Notes: generated by a model not told the origin, from the sequence alone. 64,000 nt of DNA from Scytolyngbya sp. HA4215-MV1 (GCA_019359045.1 JAHHIA010000008.1:186001-250000), one strand, 5' to 3'; positions 7,936 to 17,599 are shown, counted from the first letter of the stretch. Translations and numbers: made by a program.

Positions 7936-10616
7936 TTCAACCAAGTTGTTTCATCGTATTCAACTGTTGGCGGTTTCATTGCTTTTTCTAACAAAAGTGC
8001 AGCCGCGTCGATATCTACTGGTTTTGAGAAAAGATATCCTTGACCATACTCACAATGGATAGTTTGCAATTTGGCTTGTTGTTCGATCGTCTCTATCCCT
8101 TCTGCGACCAAATCCAACTTGAGCGCATGACCCAGGGTGACGATCGTCTGCACAATGGCGGCGTGGTCATTGTCTTCTACCATGCGGCTGACGAAGGACC
8201 GATCGACCTTTAAAGTATCAATCGGGAAACGGTGCAGATAGCTCAGGGAAGAATAACCTGTACCAAAGTCATCAATACTGAGTTGGAGGTCGAGGGCTTT
8301 CAGGCGATGCAGGAGGGCGATCGTATTATCCACGTCGTGCATCGCCACACTTTCAGTAATTTCCAGTTTGACGCAATGCCCTGCTAATTCAGTTTCTGCC
8401 AGGGTTTGTTCAATAAACTCTACCAGATTGGGTTGAGCAAACTGCTTCCCAGATAAATTGATGCTAATCATCAACGGTGGATGATTAGGAAATTGCTCTT
8501 GCAAAGTTTTGATCTGGCGACAAGCCTCCTGAAAAATCCACTGTCCCAGTGGCAAAATCATGCCCGTTTCTTCGGCTACAGGGATAAATTCTAGCGGCGA
8601 CACCATGCCCCGTTCGGGATGGTGCCAGCGTATCAGGGCTTCAAATCCAGCGATTTGATTGGTGCTAAGGTCTACGATCGCCTGATAGTAGAGTTGGAAT
8701 TCTCGTTGTTCGATCGCTCGGCGCAAATCGGTTTCCAGTTGTAACCGTTGTACGATCTGATCTTGCATCCCTGCTGCAAATACCTCGTATCGCGCTCTGC
8801 CTAAGGTTTTGGCACAATGCATCGCAGTCTGAGCATTTTGCAAGACTTCTTCAGCATGAGGGAGGTGATCGGGTTGTAGCAGCACAATCCCCATACTGAT
8901 GCTAGTAAATACTTCCTGATGATTGAAGCGAAAAGGACGTGCCATTTGCTGCTGCATTTGATCCGCAACTTCGGTAATCGCTGGCAGATCCTCAAAATCG
9001 GTGAGCAACAGAGCAAATTCGTCGCCGCCCATGCGAGCGATCGTCTGGTGATAAGGCAAACATGCCTTAAATCGCTGCACACTCTTAATGAGAAGCTGAT
9101 CGCCAATTTGTCGTCCCAGACTGTTGTTAACCACCTGAAAGCGATCGAGATCTACGAAAATCACTGCGGTTTGTCCATTGGGTCGCCAGCGGTGGCGAGT
9201 AATTGCCCATTGCAACTGGCGCAAAAATAGCTTGCGATTGGGCAAACCGGTGAGGGCATCGTATAACGTGTCATGCAGCGATCGATAAACAATGGTTAGC
9301 GCCCCTGTGGCAATCATCGTCAGGGCGGGAGCGATGATCGGAATCCAGCCCGCCTGTAGAAATAGACTGAACCCAATGCCTGCTAAACCTACCAGTGCTA
9401 TAGAACCCATCAGTCCCAACATCAGCGGATGTCGCAACCGCCAGGCAAGTAAGCCTCCCAAGAATGCCCAAACCCAAATCCAGGCAATTTCTTTGCGTTC
9501 TGACCAAAACCAGGGCAATGGGCGATTATCCAAAACAGCGCTCACAATCTGACTGACCATCTGAGCATGAACCATTACCCCTGGCATCTGGCGGTTGCCC
9601 AGCGCAGTTGAACTGTAAGGCGTATAAAACACGTCCTTGATGCTGGGAGCGGTGGTGCCAATCAGTACAATCTTGTCTTTGACCCAGGCAGGATCAAATT
9701 GCCCATCCAGAACTTGTTGCAACGATATCTGTTGTGCTACCCAATCGGCAGATCGGTAGTTGAGCAACAGTTGATAGCCCCGATCATCGATCGCCTGGTA
9801 GCCGCCAGAATTTGTCTTCAGTCGAGAAAATACAACCGTTCCCAGTTGCAATTCTTTTTTCTGGGTCAGCTTTGATGACACTGGCTGACACTTCGGTTGG
9901 ATCGGCTGAATGGGGCAATCCTTAGTCAGGTAAGTCAGTGCCAGTTGAGTGGAAATGGATGGGGCAATTGTGTTGTTAATGTTCGTGAACATTAAATTCC
10001 TTCGGACCGTGCCATCGGGATCGATCACCAGGTCATTGAAACCGATGCGATCGGGGGGCACACCCGGGGGAGCTGCAATTTGTTCGACTCCAGTGTTACC
10101 TAGATATTGGACTGCGATGACATTCGATCGCTGCAACTGCTTGGCGATCTCGGCTTGTCCCGGTTGATTGGGTACATTCCGAAACACATCGAGCCCAATC
10201 AGGCGCGGCTGGTATTGCTGCAATTTTGCCAGAGTCTCTGCAATCACCTGATCAGACAGGGGCCATTGCTTTTGCCGTTGGATATCGGTTTCCGTGATTG
10301 CCACAATTAACAAACGGGGATCAGCGCCTTCATTTCGCTGCAACCGCACCATTTGATCAAATGCGAACAGTTCTAGCGGTTGTAAGCCTCCCAGTTGACG
10401 TACGCCAAGTAATGAGCCAGTGGTCACGACACTGGCAATCAACAATGCCGGGAAGTCAGCAGATGCCCGAAACTGGAAAAACCTGCGCCAGACTTGAAAT
10501 GCCTGACGAGAGATCTTGGAGGAAAAGGAGTTGCTGACGGATGTTTGTTTTGAAGGTTTAATTAGCAAGACGAGGAGTAGAAGCAGGTTGACAACACATT
10601 CAGAACGGTAGCTCAC
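7932..10616 (-). CDS. CHASE2 sensor with GGDEF and EAL domains (c-di-GMP turnover)
   Basis: This 894-residue protein has an N-terminal membrane segment, an extracytoplasmic CHASE2 domain (about residues 70-370), three membrane segments (about 385-450), a GGDEF domain and an EAL domain. The diguanylate cyclase site GGDEF is intact at residues 530-534. The RxxD product-inhibition site that should precede it is absent (Pro and Gln occupy the positions). The phosphodiesterase motifs EALIRW (E659), KLEITES and DDFGTGYSSLSYL are intact. Both activities are therefore possible, without I-site feedback. The start is a GTG at 10616, and the true start could lie a little downstream. The sensed signal is unknown. 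There is no partner gene in the same direction. Confidence 0.93.
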   Translation of the reverse strand: MSYRSECVVNLLLLLVLLIKPSKQTSVSNSFSSKISRQAFQVWRRFFQFRASADFPALLIASVVTTGSLLGVRQLGGLQPLELFAFDQMVRLQRNEGADPRLLIVAITETDIQRQKQWPLSDQVIAETLAKLQQYQPRLIGLDVFRNVPNQPGQAEIAKQLQRSNVIAVQYLGNTGVEQIAAPPGVPPDRIGFNDLVIDPDGTVRRNLMFTNINNTIAPSISTQLALTYLTKDCPIQPIQPKCQPVSSKLTQKKELQLGTVVFSRLKTNSGGYQAIDDRGYQLLLNYRSADWVAQQISLQQVLDGQFDPAWVKDKIVLIGTTAPSIKDVFYTPYSSTALGNRQMPGVMVHAQMVSQIVSAVLDNRPLPWFWSERKEIAWIWVWAFLGGLLAWRLRHPLMLGLMGSIALVGLAGIGFSLFLQAGWIPIIAPALTMIATGALTIVYRSLHDTLYDALTGLPNRKLFLRQLQWAITRHRWRPNGQTAVIFVDLDRFQVVNNSLGRQIGDQLLIKSVQRFKACLPYHQTIARMGGDEFALLLTDFEDLPAITEVADQMQQQMARPFRFNHQEVFTSISMGIVLLQPDHLPHAEEVLQNAQTAMHCAKTLGRARYEVFAAGMQDQIVQRLQLETDLRRAIEQREFQLYYQAIVDLSTNQIAGFEALIRWHHPERGMVSPLEFIPVAEETGMILPLGQWIFQEACRQIKTLQEQFPNHPPLMISINLSGKQFAQPNLVEFIEQTLAETELAGHCVKLEITESVAMHDVDNTIALLHRLKALDLQLSIDDFGTGYSSLSYLHRFPIDTLKVDRSFVSRMVEDNDHAAIVQTIVTLGHALKLDLVAEGIETIEQQAKLQTIHCEYGQGYLFSKPVDIDAAALLLEKAMKPPTVEYDETTWLN

Positions 10617-11174
10617 ACCCTCTGAGCCGGGTCAGAATTGCCCCTCGCAAATAAAAACAGATCACTTGGGATAGACCAGTGGTTCTTGATTAGTAAAAAC
10701 TGATTTCTGCCAGAGGTCAACCAACCGCATCAACATCCAAGCCCAACAGGAAACTCAAATTTCATCCACTAGGATACAAAACTGATGCATCTGGCAGACG
10801 TTTATCTGTGCCACTAAATTTCTTGTTTCTTTTTTACAAGAAAAAAGTGGGATTGAGGGGGCTAAAAATCCCAAATGCTCCGTTGAAATTTTTTTGTGAG
10901 TTGATTGCTGACCTATTGCGATCGAACGTGACCCGAAGATTCAAGATCATGCTGAATGCAAGCGGAGAGCGACTGAAAAAGCAGTTTAACGGAATGCCTG
11001 TTTTGGGTAGATACAAAATAAAACCGAATTCTTCGATACAAAAAGATGAATCTTGAGCTATACAGGCTGGAAGAACTGCCATACATGACTACACAATCCT
11101 GATCCTAGATCAGGACGGTGTAGATAAAATCGCTGGCTAAAAATTATTTTCTCTAAGGAAGTGGATATTTCACT
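10617..11174. other. Intergenic region with palindrome before the TPS-CHAT gene
   Basis: No convincing gene is present. The two overlapping open frames here have no recognisable similarity and no ribosome-binding site. At 10819-10843, TTTCTTGT and ACAAGAAA form a stem-loop. At 11097-11115, TCCTGATC and GATCAGGA are perfect arms around CTA, about 60 bases before the next gene. A -10-like TAGATAAAAT follows the palindrome. It may be an operator or part of the promoter of the TPS-CHAT gene. Confidence 0.5.
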
Positions 11175-14100
11175 ATGCTCTACCCTTCTCTACCAGCCAG
11201 ACTCCCTGAACCCGCTGATCTACGAGCAGAGGTCGCAGTTGGTGAGATCTCAGACTGGGAGAATGCAAGGGCGAATGGGGAAGATCGTGCCCGCTCTCGA
11301 CTGGTTCCTCAAGCTCTGCCTTTGTCAAAAAAAACAGATTTTTTTTCCCTCTCCACTGAAGCGATCGCGCCCGCAGCCCCTATCGCGCCAGAACGATCGT
11401 CCCACCCAGAATTTTCCCCTCTTCCCTCTGCTGCTTTATCTTCCTTGCTGCGTCCCCGTGTCTTCGCATCCTCGCGTCCCCCCAGTCCTGTCACAATTGC
11501 CCCAGAACCCTCTCAGCCCGAATTTTCCACATCAACGCCGCCCCTGCTGGCACAAGCGATCGTTCCGGCAAATGATGGCGTGGGCACCGTCGTTTCTCCC
11601 AATGGCAACCGCTACGACATCACAGGAGGACAGCAATCTGCCGATGGTGCCAACCTGTTTCACAGCTTCAACCAATTTGGGCTGAGTCAGGGACAAATCG
11701 CCAATTTCCTGACCAACCCTGCTACGCGCAATATTCTCGCGCGCATTGTGGGTGGTAGCCCGTCGATCATTGATGGCACAATTCAGGTCAGTGGTAGCCA
11801 TGCCAATCTCTACTTGTTAAATCCGGCGGGGATCATTTTTGGTGCCAACGCCAGTTTGAATGTCCCTGCTGCGTTTACAGCAACGACAGCCGATGGTGTG
11901 GGCTTTGGGGCTGGCAGTGCCCAGCAATGGTTCCGCTCGGTTGGAAGACCCAACTTTGCGACGTTAATGGGTGCGCCGACCCAGTTTGCGTTTAGTTTGG
12001 CGCAACCGGGGGTGATTCTGAATAGTGCCAGTTTGGCAGTGGCGTCGGGGCAGAGCCTCAACCTAATCGGTGGCGTCGTTGTTAACACTGGGCAATTAAC
12101 TGCACCGGGGGGACAGGTGACCCTGACTGCGGTGCCGGGAACCAGTCGGATGCGGTTGAGCCAGGTTGGGAGTCCGCTTAGCCTGGAATTACAGCCGATC
12201 TCCAATCCAGGCTGTGTTCGCTGTAGTCAACCAGGTGGGAGTGGGCTTGCGTCTGCTCCAAGTCTGCCCCAGCTTTTGACGGGGGGTGGAGCGCAACATG
12301 CGACCGGATTGACCATCAATCCTGATGGAACTGTGCAACTGACTGGGGCAGGGGTGGCGATTCCGACTACGAGTGGCACCACGATCGTGACAGGTACGGT
12401 GGATGTGTCCGATCGGGTGGGGGGAACGGTGCAAATTTTGGGCGATCGGGTGGGATTAGTCGGCGCAACTGTCAACGCTTCGGGACAAGCGGGTGGTGGT
12501 ACCGTGCTGATTGGTGGCAGCTATCAGGGCAAAGGTCGCTTGCCCACTGCAACCCAGACATATCTCAGCGCTGATACAACGGTTTATGCGGATGCGCTAC
12601 AAGCGGGTAATGGCGGTAACGTGATTGTTTGGGCGGATGATGCGACGGTTTTTGCAGGCACTATCAGTGCGCGTGGGGGAGCCAATTTTGGACAGGGTGG
12701 GTGGGTGGAAGTGTCGGGCGCGAAGACCCTGCAATTCGGGGGCACTGTGGATTTGAGTGCGGCTCGGGGTAGTTTAGGAACCCTACTGCTTGACCCAACT
12801 AACATCACGATCGTGGGTGGATTGACAGCACCTGATGATCCGCAAATTGCCGATGGACAAATTTTTCAGGCAGACGGAGGAACGGCGACTTTTACCATTT
12901 CAGAAGCTTCCCTAGAGGCGCTGTTGGGCAATACCAACGTGGTTTTACAAGCGACGGATAATATTACGATCGCGCCGCTCTCGGATACCAATCTGAGTTT
13001 TGCTGCAGGGATTGGCTCCATTACCTTTGTCGCTGATGCCGATAACAATGGTGTAGGTAGCTTCACGATGCAATCTGCCACCGATACCATTCGCACCAAT
13101 GGGCGGACCCTTGCTATTTCAGGAGTGGATCTGAACCTTAGCAATATTGACACCAGTGGCTTGAATGTGGGGGGGGCGGTAACCCTGACTGCGCGAAACA
13201 ATGTCACCATTACAGGGGCGGTCAACACTTCTGCAACTGGCTTGGCAACTCCGACCGGGGGACCTTTCAGTGTCACTGCAGGCAGTAATATTCAATTTGG
13301 CACGATCGACAGTCGTGGTACGAATGTAGCACCTGGTGCTGGAGTGGGCGGTAATGTGACTCTTGCGACCAGTCGAGGGGTGGTTCAGGGCACGGGAACA
13401 CTACCCGGAGGCAACACGATCGACACCACGGGTTCCTCCGTCAGCGGAACGGTGACGATTCAAACCGGCGGCGGTGCCACTAACCTGCCATTTAATGTGG
13501 GAGGGGGGGCAGGTAGCAATGGTACAGCAGGGGCGATCGCAGCAGGGGCAGCGGCTTTGACAACTGGCACATTCCCTATCTTGCCTAATGGTGGTGCTGC
13601 TTCTGGCACACCGACTGGGATTACGATTCGTTCGGTGAATACGCCACCAACGCTAATCGTTGCCAGTTCTACCCTACCCAGCGTGCAACCCAATACCCCA
13701 GTTACCGTTACTTTTGCCGATCTCGCTCCGACGATCGGGGATGCGGACCTGGATAATTCCTCGCTGGTGATTGATTCATTTACAGGCACGCTTTTGAAAA
13801 ACGGGGTGGCCGTGCAAGCGGGAGTCAGCACTTTTGCTCCTGGGGATGTTTTGACCTATACCTCATCGGCAACGGCTTCTGGAGCAACCACTGCTTTTAC
13901 GTTACGGGCAAATGATCAGGTCGCTTTTTCAGCCCCGATCGCAATTACGATTAATCTGTTGACTCCGCCCCCGCCCCCACCCCCACCCCCGACACCGAAT
14001 CCACCTGTTCCCTCTCCCTCCCAGCGGCAGCCTATCTCCCCTCTCTTGCTCAACTTTCCTCCTCAACCTCCCTTACGGGGGCTGCTGGCAGGTGCTCTAC

Positions 14101-15401
14101 CCTGTAGCTCAACTGATATCGGCGTTTACACTCTAGATGATCAGTTCACCCAGGAATACAAACAATATTTGGGCAGAAACGACAATCCCAATCGCAACCT
14201 GATCGAAGCGTGCCGGAATCTGGAACTGGTGACTGCGGCAACGGGGGCAAAGCCAGCACTACTCTATGTCAGCTTTGTGCCAAGTGGGTTGCAATCCAAG
14301 CAAGCGGTAACACTGACAGCCTCGACGGGATTACCAGCAGTGGCATCGCTGATTCCCCAAGACACTGACCAGTTAGAGTTGGTCTTGATTACGGCAAAAG
14401 GCAAGCCTATTCGGAAGCGAGTGTCTACGGCTCGGCGAGTAGATGTGCTAAGCCTGGTGAAACAGTTTCGGGATGAAATCACTGATCCAGTCAATCGTGA
14501 TACCACCAGCTATTTGCCTGCGGCGCAACAACTCTATCAATGGTTGGTGGCACCGATCGCGCCTGATCTGCAAGCGCAAGAAATTACGAATCTGGCGTTC
14601 ATTATGGATGCAGGATTGCGATCGTTGCCGATCGCTGCCTTACACGATGGCAAGCAATTTCTGGTTGAAAAATATAGTCTGGGGATTATGCCCAGTCTTA
14701 CCCTCACGGACACTTTATACCTCAACCTCAAACATGCCAGAGTACTGGCAATGGGCGCTTCAGAATTTCAAGAGCAAAAACCGCTGCCAGCCGTACCAGT
14801 TGAATTGAATGCAATTCTGAATCAGTCATGGGTAGGGCAGTCGTTTCTGAACCAGGACTTTACCGTCAAAAAGCTGACTGCTGAGCGTCAACAAGAATCG
14901 TTTGACATTATCCATCTGGCGACTCATGCTGAATTCAAAGCGGGTCAGCCTGCCAGCTCTTACATCCAGTTTTGGGATACCCGCTTGACCTTAGACCAGT
15001 TGCCTGGTCTGGGGTGGAATCATCCACCGGTTAAATTGTTAGTCCTGAGTTCTTGCCGCACCGCGCTAGGCGATCGCGATGCCGAATTGGGGTTTGCTGG
15101 ATTAGCCTATCAGGCGGGCGTGAAGTCGGTATTAGCAAGTCTATGGGCTGTGGATGATGAAGGCACCCTGGCATTGATGACCGAGTTCTATCAGCATTTG
15201 CGAACCGCTCCCATCAAAGCTGAGGCATTGCGACAGGCGCAGCTAGCCCTGATTCACAGGCAGATTCAGGTGGATGCAGGCGTGTTGCAAAGCCCCGATC
15301 AACGCATTCCCCTGCCACCGGAATTGGCAGGTTTAAAGGATAAAGATTTGTCCCATCCCTACTATTGGGCACCGTTTACGATGATTGGCAGTCCCTGGTG
15401 A
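11175..15401 (+). CDS. TPS/filamentous-hemagglutinin domain fused to a CHAT protease domain
   Basis: This protein has 1408 residues. Residues 1-124 are Pro/Ser/Arg-rich and low in complexity, with no clear signal peptide. Residues from about 125 form a two-partner-secretion domain (SPNGNRYDITGGQ, then LYLLNPAGIIFGANAS in place of the usual NPNG). Gly/Thr-rich beta-helix repeats follow to about 900. A polyproline linker (around 930-950) leads to a C-terminal CHAT caspase-like domain with catalytic His1251 in HLATHAEF and Cys1294 in LSSCRTALG, 43 residues apart as in active members. CHAT domains are cysteine proteases of the separase/caspase clan. TPS domains are normally exported through a TpsB barrel. 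No TpsB gene is nearby. The ATG at 11175 follows an in-frame stop and an AAGGAAG sequence. It is probably a surface or secreted protease; the true N-terminus is uncertain. Confidence 0.88.
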   Translation: MLYPSLPARLPEPADLRAEVAVGEISDWENARANGEDRARSRLVPQALPLSKKTDFFSLSTEAIAPAAPIAPERSSHPEFSPLPSAALSSLLRPRVFASSRPPSPVTIAPEPSQPEFSTSTPPLLAQAIVPANDGVGTVVSPNGNRYDITGGQQSADGANLFHSFNQFGLSQGQIANFLTNPATRNILARIVGGSPSIIDGTIQVSGSHANLYLLNPAGIIFGANASLNVPAAFTATTADGVGFGAGSAQQWFRSVGRPNFATLMGAPTQFAFSLAQPGVILNSASLAVASGQSLNLIGGVVVNTGQLTAPGGQVTLTAVPGTSRMRLSQVGSPLSLELQPISNPGCVRCSQPGGSGLASAPSLPQLLTGGGAQHATGLTINPDGTVQLTGAGVAIPTTSGTTIVTGTVDVSDRVGGTVQILGDRVGLVGATVNASGQAGGGTVLIGGSYQGKGRLPTATQTYLSADTTVYADALQAGNGGNVIVWADDATVFAGTISARGGANFGQGGWVEVSGAKTLQFGGTVDLSAARGSLGTLLLDPTNITIVGGLTAPDDPQIADGQIFQADGGTATFTISEASLEALLGNTNVVLQATDNITIAPLSDTNLSFAAGIGSITFVADADNNGVGSFTMQSATDTIRTNGRTLAISGVDLNLSNIDTSGLNVGGAVTLTARNNVTITGAVNTSATGLATPTGGPFSVTAGSNIQFGTIDSRGTNVAPGAGVGGNVTLATSRGVVQGTGTLPGGNTIDTTGSSVSGTVTIQTGGGATNLPFNVGGGAGSNGTAGAIAAGAAALTTGTFPILPNGGAASGTPTGITIRSVNTPPTLIVASSTLPSVQPNTPVTVTFADLAPTIGDADLDNSSLVIDSFTGTLLKNGVAVQAGVSTFAPGDVLTYTSSATASGATTAFTLRANDQVAFSAPIAITINLLTPPPPPPPPPTPNPPVPSPSQRQPISPLLLNFPPQPPLRGLLAGALPCSSTDIGVYTLDDQFTQEYKQYLGRNDNPNRNLIEACRNLELVTAATGAKPALLYVSFVPSGLQSKQAVTLTASTGLPAVASLIPQDTDQLELVLITAKGKPIRKRVSTARRVDVLSLVKQFRDEITDPVNRDTTSYLPAAQQLYQWLVAPIAPDLQAQEITNLAFIMDAGLRSLPIAALHDGKQFLVEKYSLGIMPSLTLTDTLYLNLKHARVLAMGASEFQEQKPLPAVPVELNAILNQSWVGQSFLNQDFTVKKLTAERQQESFDIIHLATHAEFKAGQPASSYIQFWDTRLTLDQLPGLGWNHPPVKLLVLSSCRTALGDRDAELGFAGLAYQAGVKSVLASLWAVDDEGTLALMTEFYQHLRTAPIKAEALRQAQLALIHRQIQVDAGVLQSPDQRIPLPPELAGLKDKDLSHPYYWAPFTMIGSPW

Positions 15402-15674
15402 GGCAAGGTCTACTCACCAGATTCAATACTTGCTCTGCGCTGAGAAAAAAGGGAGGAAAGTTGGACAACAGGATGCGATCGTTCCTACTCAATGTGAGTC
15501 ATTCCCAAAAATCCAACTAATAATTAAGAAAGCATTGCGATTGAGCTAGCCTTTGGTTCTTCTTTCTCTGAGACCGATCGGGAATCCCAACCAGAGTTGG
15601 AATTTGTTTGCCCATCTTGCCCCTTTCCCCCTTTCTCTCCTCACTTCTTCACCTTCCTCATGCCCCATTGCTCC

Positions 15675-16625
15675 ATGTCTGAGTTCCTACCACCCACTTC
15701 CTCACCCATTACCCTACAACCTGGTACCCTCTGGCAACGGATCCTCGATCGCACTGAGCATGCGCTGCACTGCGGTGCCCTGCATTCTATCCAAACGGAT
15801 TACGAATTTATTGAACAGGCAAATGTACGGTTTCTGGTACGCATTTCCCGTAATGTGGCGCGTAAGATTGCGGCAAAAAAACAAGAAGAACAGAAAAAAA
15901 CGCTCACGGGCAAAGACTTCAATCCGTTTTTACCCTATGAGGAAGATCTGTTTGTGGCAGATATTTCTAACACCCATTTGTGTCTGTTAAACAAATTCAA
16001 CGTGGTGGATTATCATCTGCTGATTATCACGCGGGCGTTTGAGGAGCAAGATACCTGGTTGACTCTGGCGGATTTTGAAGCGCTCTGGGCATGTTTGGCA
16101 GAATACGATGGTTTGGCTTTTTATAACGGGGGATCATTGGCAGGAGCCAGTCAGCGACATAAGCACCTGCAATTGATTCCGCTGCCGATGGTGCCGGGCG
16201 ATCTCCCACTGCCGATCGCTCCTCTGTTGATGAATGCGATCCCCACTGTAAGTTCAACAACTTTAGCGACCACACTCGCTGGCTTTCCATTTGTTAATGG
16301 GTTTACTCGATTGGATCTGGATCTCAGCCAGTCTTCACTATCTGCACCGATGGTCCTGTACCAGAGCTATCAAACCTTGCTTCAGCAAGTGGGGTTATGT
16401 GTGAGGGATCGCGCTCTGACCCATCAATCCCCAGGTGCCTATAACTTGCTAGTGACAAGGGCATGGATGTTGATTGTGCCGCGATCTCAAGAAAGTTTTG
16501 AGTCGATCTCCGTCAATGCTCTAGGCTTTGCAGGTAGCTTGTTTGCGCGGGATCAAGATCAGATGCAACAACTCAAAGCTTACGGTCCCATGAATCTTCT
16601 GCTAAAAGTTGCAATTCCCGGATAG
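15675..16625 (+). CDS. ATP adenylyltransferase / Ap4A phosphorylase-like protein
   Basis: This protein of 316 residues starts at ATG 15675 (MSEFLPP). The N-terminal half contains FLPYEEDLFVADIS and HLCLLNKFNVVDYHLLIITR, and the centre has the HIT-like catalytic triad region SQRHKHLQLIPLP with the H-x-H-x-Q pattern. This fits the family that splits diadenosine tetraphosphate with phosphate into ATP and ADP, usually 270-330 residues long. A longer N-terminus from 15597 would be pyrimidine-rich repeat-like sequence with Cys/Pro/Phe codons, so I reject it. The gene is 270 bases after the TPS-CHAT gene in the same direction. There is no sign that the two share a function. Confidence 0.88.
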   Translation: MSEFLPPTSSPITLQPGTLWQRILDRTEHALHCGALHSIQTDYEFIEQANVRFLVRISRNVARKIAAKKQEEQKKTLTGKDFNPFLPYEEDLFVADISNTHLCLLNKFNVVDYHLLIITRAFEEQDTWLTLADFEALWACLAEYDGLAFYNGGSLAGASQRHKHLQLIPLPMVPGDLPLPIAPLLMNAIPTVSSTTLATTLAGFPFVNGFTRLDLDLSQSSLSAPMVLYQSYQTLLQQVGLCVRDRALTHQSPGAYNLLVTRAWMLIVPRSQESFESISVNALGFAGSLFARDQDQMQQLKAYGPMNLLLKVAIPG

Positions 16626-16641
16626 ACTATTAAAGTTGTTG

Positions 16642-16672
16642 AATTCTAGGTATGTCCTCATAAACTAGAATT
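16642..16672 (+). terminator. Stem-loop after the Ap4A phosphorylase gene
   Basis: AATTCTAG and CTAGAATT form an 8-bp perfect stem around a 15-base loop, 17 bases after the stop codon. There is no clean T-run, so it may be a weak terminator or an mRNA end-stabilising hairpin. The rest of the gap to 16930 holds no gene I can support. Confidence 0.45.
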
Positions 16673-16930
16673 TGATGTTCAAAACATGTTTGTCAGTCGT
16701 TGGAGTGAAGTTGCTTCAGGGAAAACAAGCTCTATAGATCGATGCTTGTACTTCCCAGAAAACGTTAATCTAATAGTTACATTCCAATCAGCGTAAAAAG
16801 TTTTTTTAAAACGGTCGATATTCGCGTCAGTTTGGTTGATGTTACCTGTGTTGATCCGGGAGTACCCGCTCAGGTAATGCAAAGAACTGTCGGATCTGTC
16901 ATCACTAAGGTAGGTATTGGAGGGAACGCC

Positions 16931-17014
16931 ATGACCCCGATCGTCATCGTATTAAGTAGTTTGCTCGGAGCTTATTGTTTGGCTTGGTTCAAGGGAGCCA
17001 GCAACGAAGCCTAA
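16931..17014 (+). CDS. 27-residue single-span membrane miniprotein, unknown
   Basis: The reading frame MTPIVIVLSSLLGAYCLAWF plus KGASNEA is preceded by a strong Shine-Dalgarno sequence GGAGG (16919-16923) with 7 bases of spacing. Residues 3-20 form one hydrophobic segment, and a short polar tail follows. Size and layout resemble the small subunits of photosynthetic and respiratory complexes (PetN, PsaM, Psb30, CydX class), but the sequence does not match any I know. It stands alone, with a perfect 10-bp stem-loop 14 bases after its stop codon. This is consistent with a short independent transcript. It could also be a chance frame; the ribosome-binding site is the main support. Confidence 0.5.
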   Translation: MTPIVIVLSSLLGAYCLAWFKGASNEA

Positions 17015-17028
17015 TCAAATGATTGATT

Positions 17029-17062
17029 GCACTCCATATTTTGCTTCTATTTTATGGAGTGC
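17029..17062 (+). terminator. 10-bp perfect stem-loop after the miniprotein
   Basis: GCACTCCATA at 17029-17038 pairs exactly with TATGGAGTGC at 17053-17062 around a 14-base T-rich loop. No T-run follows; a HIP1 site overlaps the right arm. It marks a probable transcript end for the miniprotein gene. Confidence 0.5.
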
Positions 17063-17599
17063 GATCGCCTGAAAAGGACTGCTTTGAAATTTGCATCACT
17101 TGGGGAGATTGCGGAATCCTGCTCGACTCCTTTCACTTGTCAGAAACAGGTCAATACCTGTGATGGATTTCTACCCATAATCTTCGATATAACTCCTGAC
17201 GGACAAATGGTAACAGTTCGGTGAGTAAGAATTACTATTCGTCTAAAAAGGAGATTAGCCTCAAAGTCCCCTTTTTTCTAGCGCCACACTACGTCAGCAC
17301 GGGAGTTTAGGGGGATCGTGTCTGTTTCTAACTGTGAAAGGACTTTTAAAACATCCTCTAAAATGAAAAATTTCGCAGCGGAGTTGCGGCTTGGTGTATG
17401 GAGCAATTCTCCGCGAAGTGTAATCTAGTTTGGTGTCGCACGATTCTAGTTTCCCTACTGGTTTCTAACTCTTGGTATCTATTGCGAGTTCGCCATTTCT
17501 CAATTGCCCCAGATGTCCGGATCGGTCAACGAAATTCAGTATCAATGAATGAGCAATAGGTAGGTTGATTCATTGGTGTGAGTTCTGGAGATTAAATTC
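17063..17599. other. Intergenic region carrying a dispersed repeat
   Basis: No gene is supported. An open frame at 17027-17224 starts with a poor codon inside the stem-loop and encodes nothing recognisable. The segment 17258-17359 is a repeat shared with 35531-35613. The remainder before the exported-protein gene at 17600 should contain its promoter, but no clear sigma-70 pair stands out. Confidence 0.5.
17258..17359 (+). repeat. Dispersed repeat, copy A
   Basis: It begins GCCTCAAAGTCCCC and ends with a 24-base block (17336-17359), GAAAGGACTTTTAAAACATC then CTCT, identical to the end of copy B at 35590-35613. The middle contains GGGGGAT and GTGTCT in both. The centre differs in length and sequence between copies. 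This looks like an old non-coding element, possibly a MITE relic. Confidence 0.75.

Noticed and set aside
10808-11082. Open frames of 82 codons on both strands
   Set aside because: No ribosome-binding site and no recognisable similarity; they overlap each other on opposite strands in low-complexity DNA.
17027-17224. Open frame of 65 codons after the miniprotein
   Set aside because: It begins with a poor start inside a stem-loop and has no family features.
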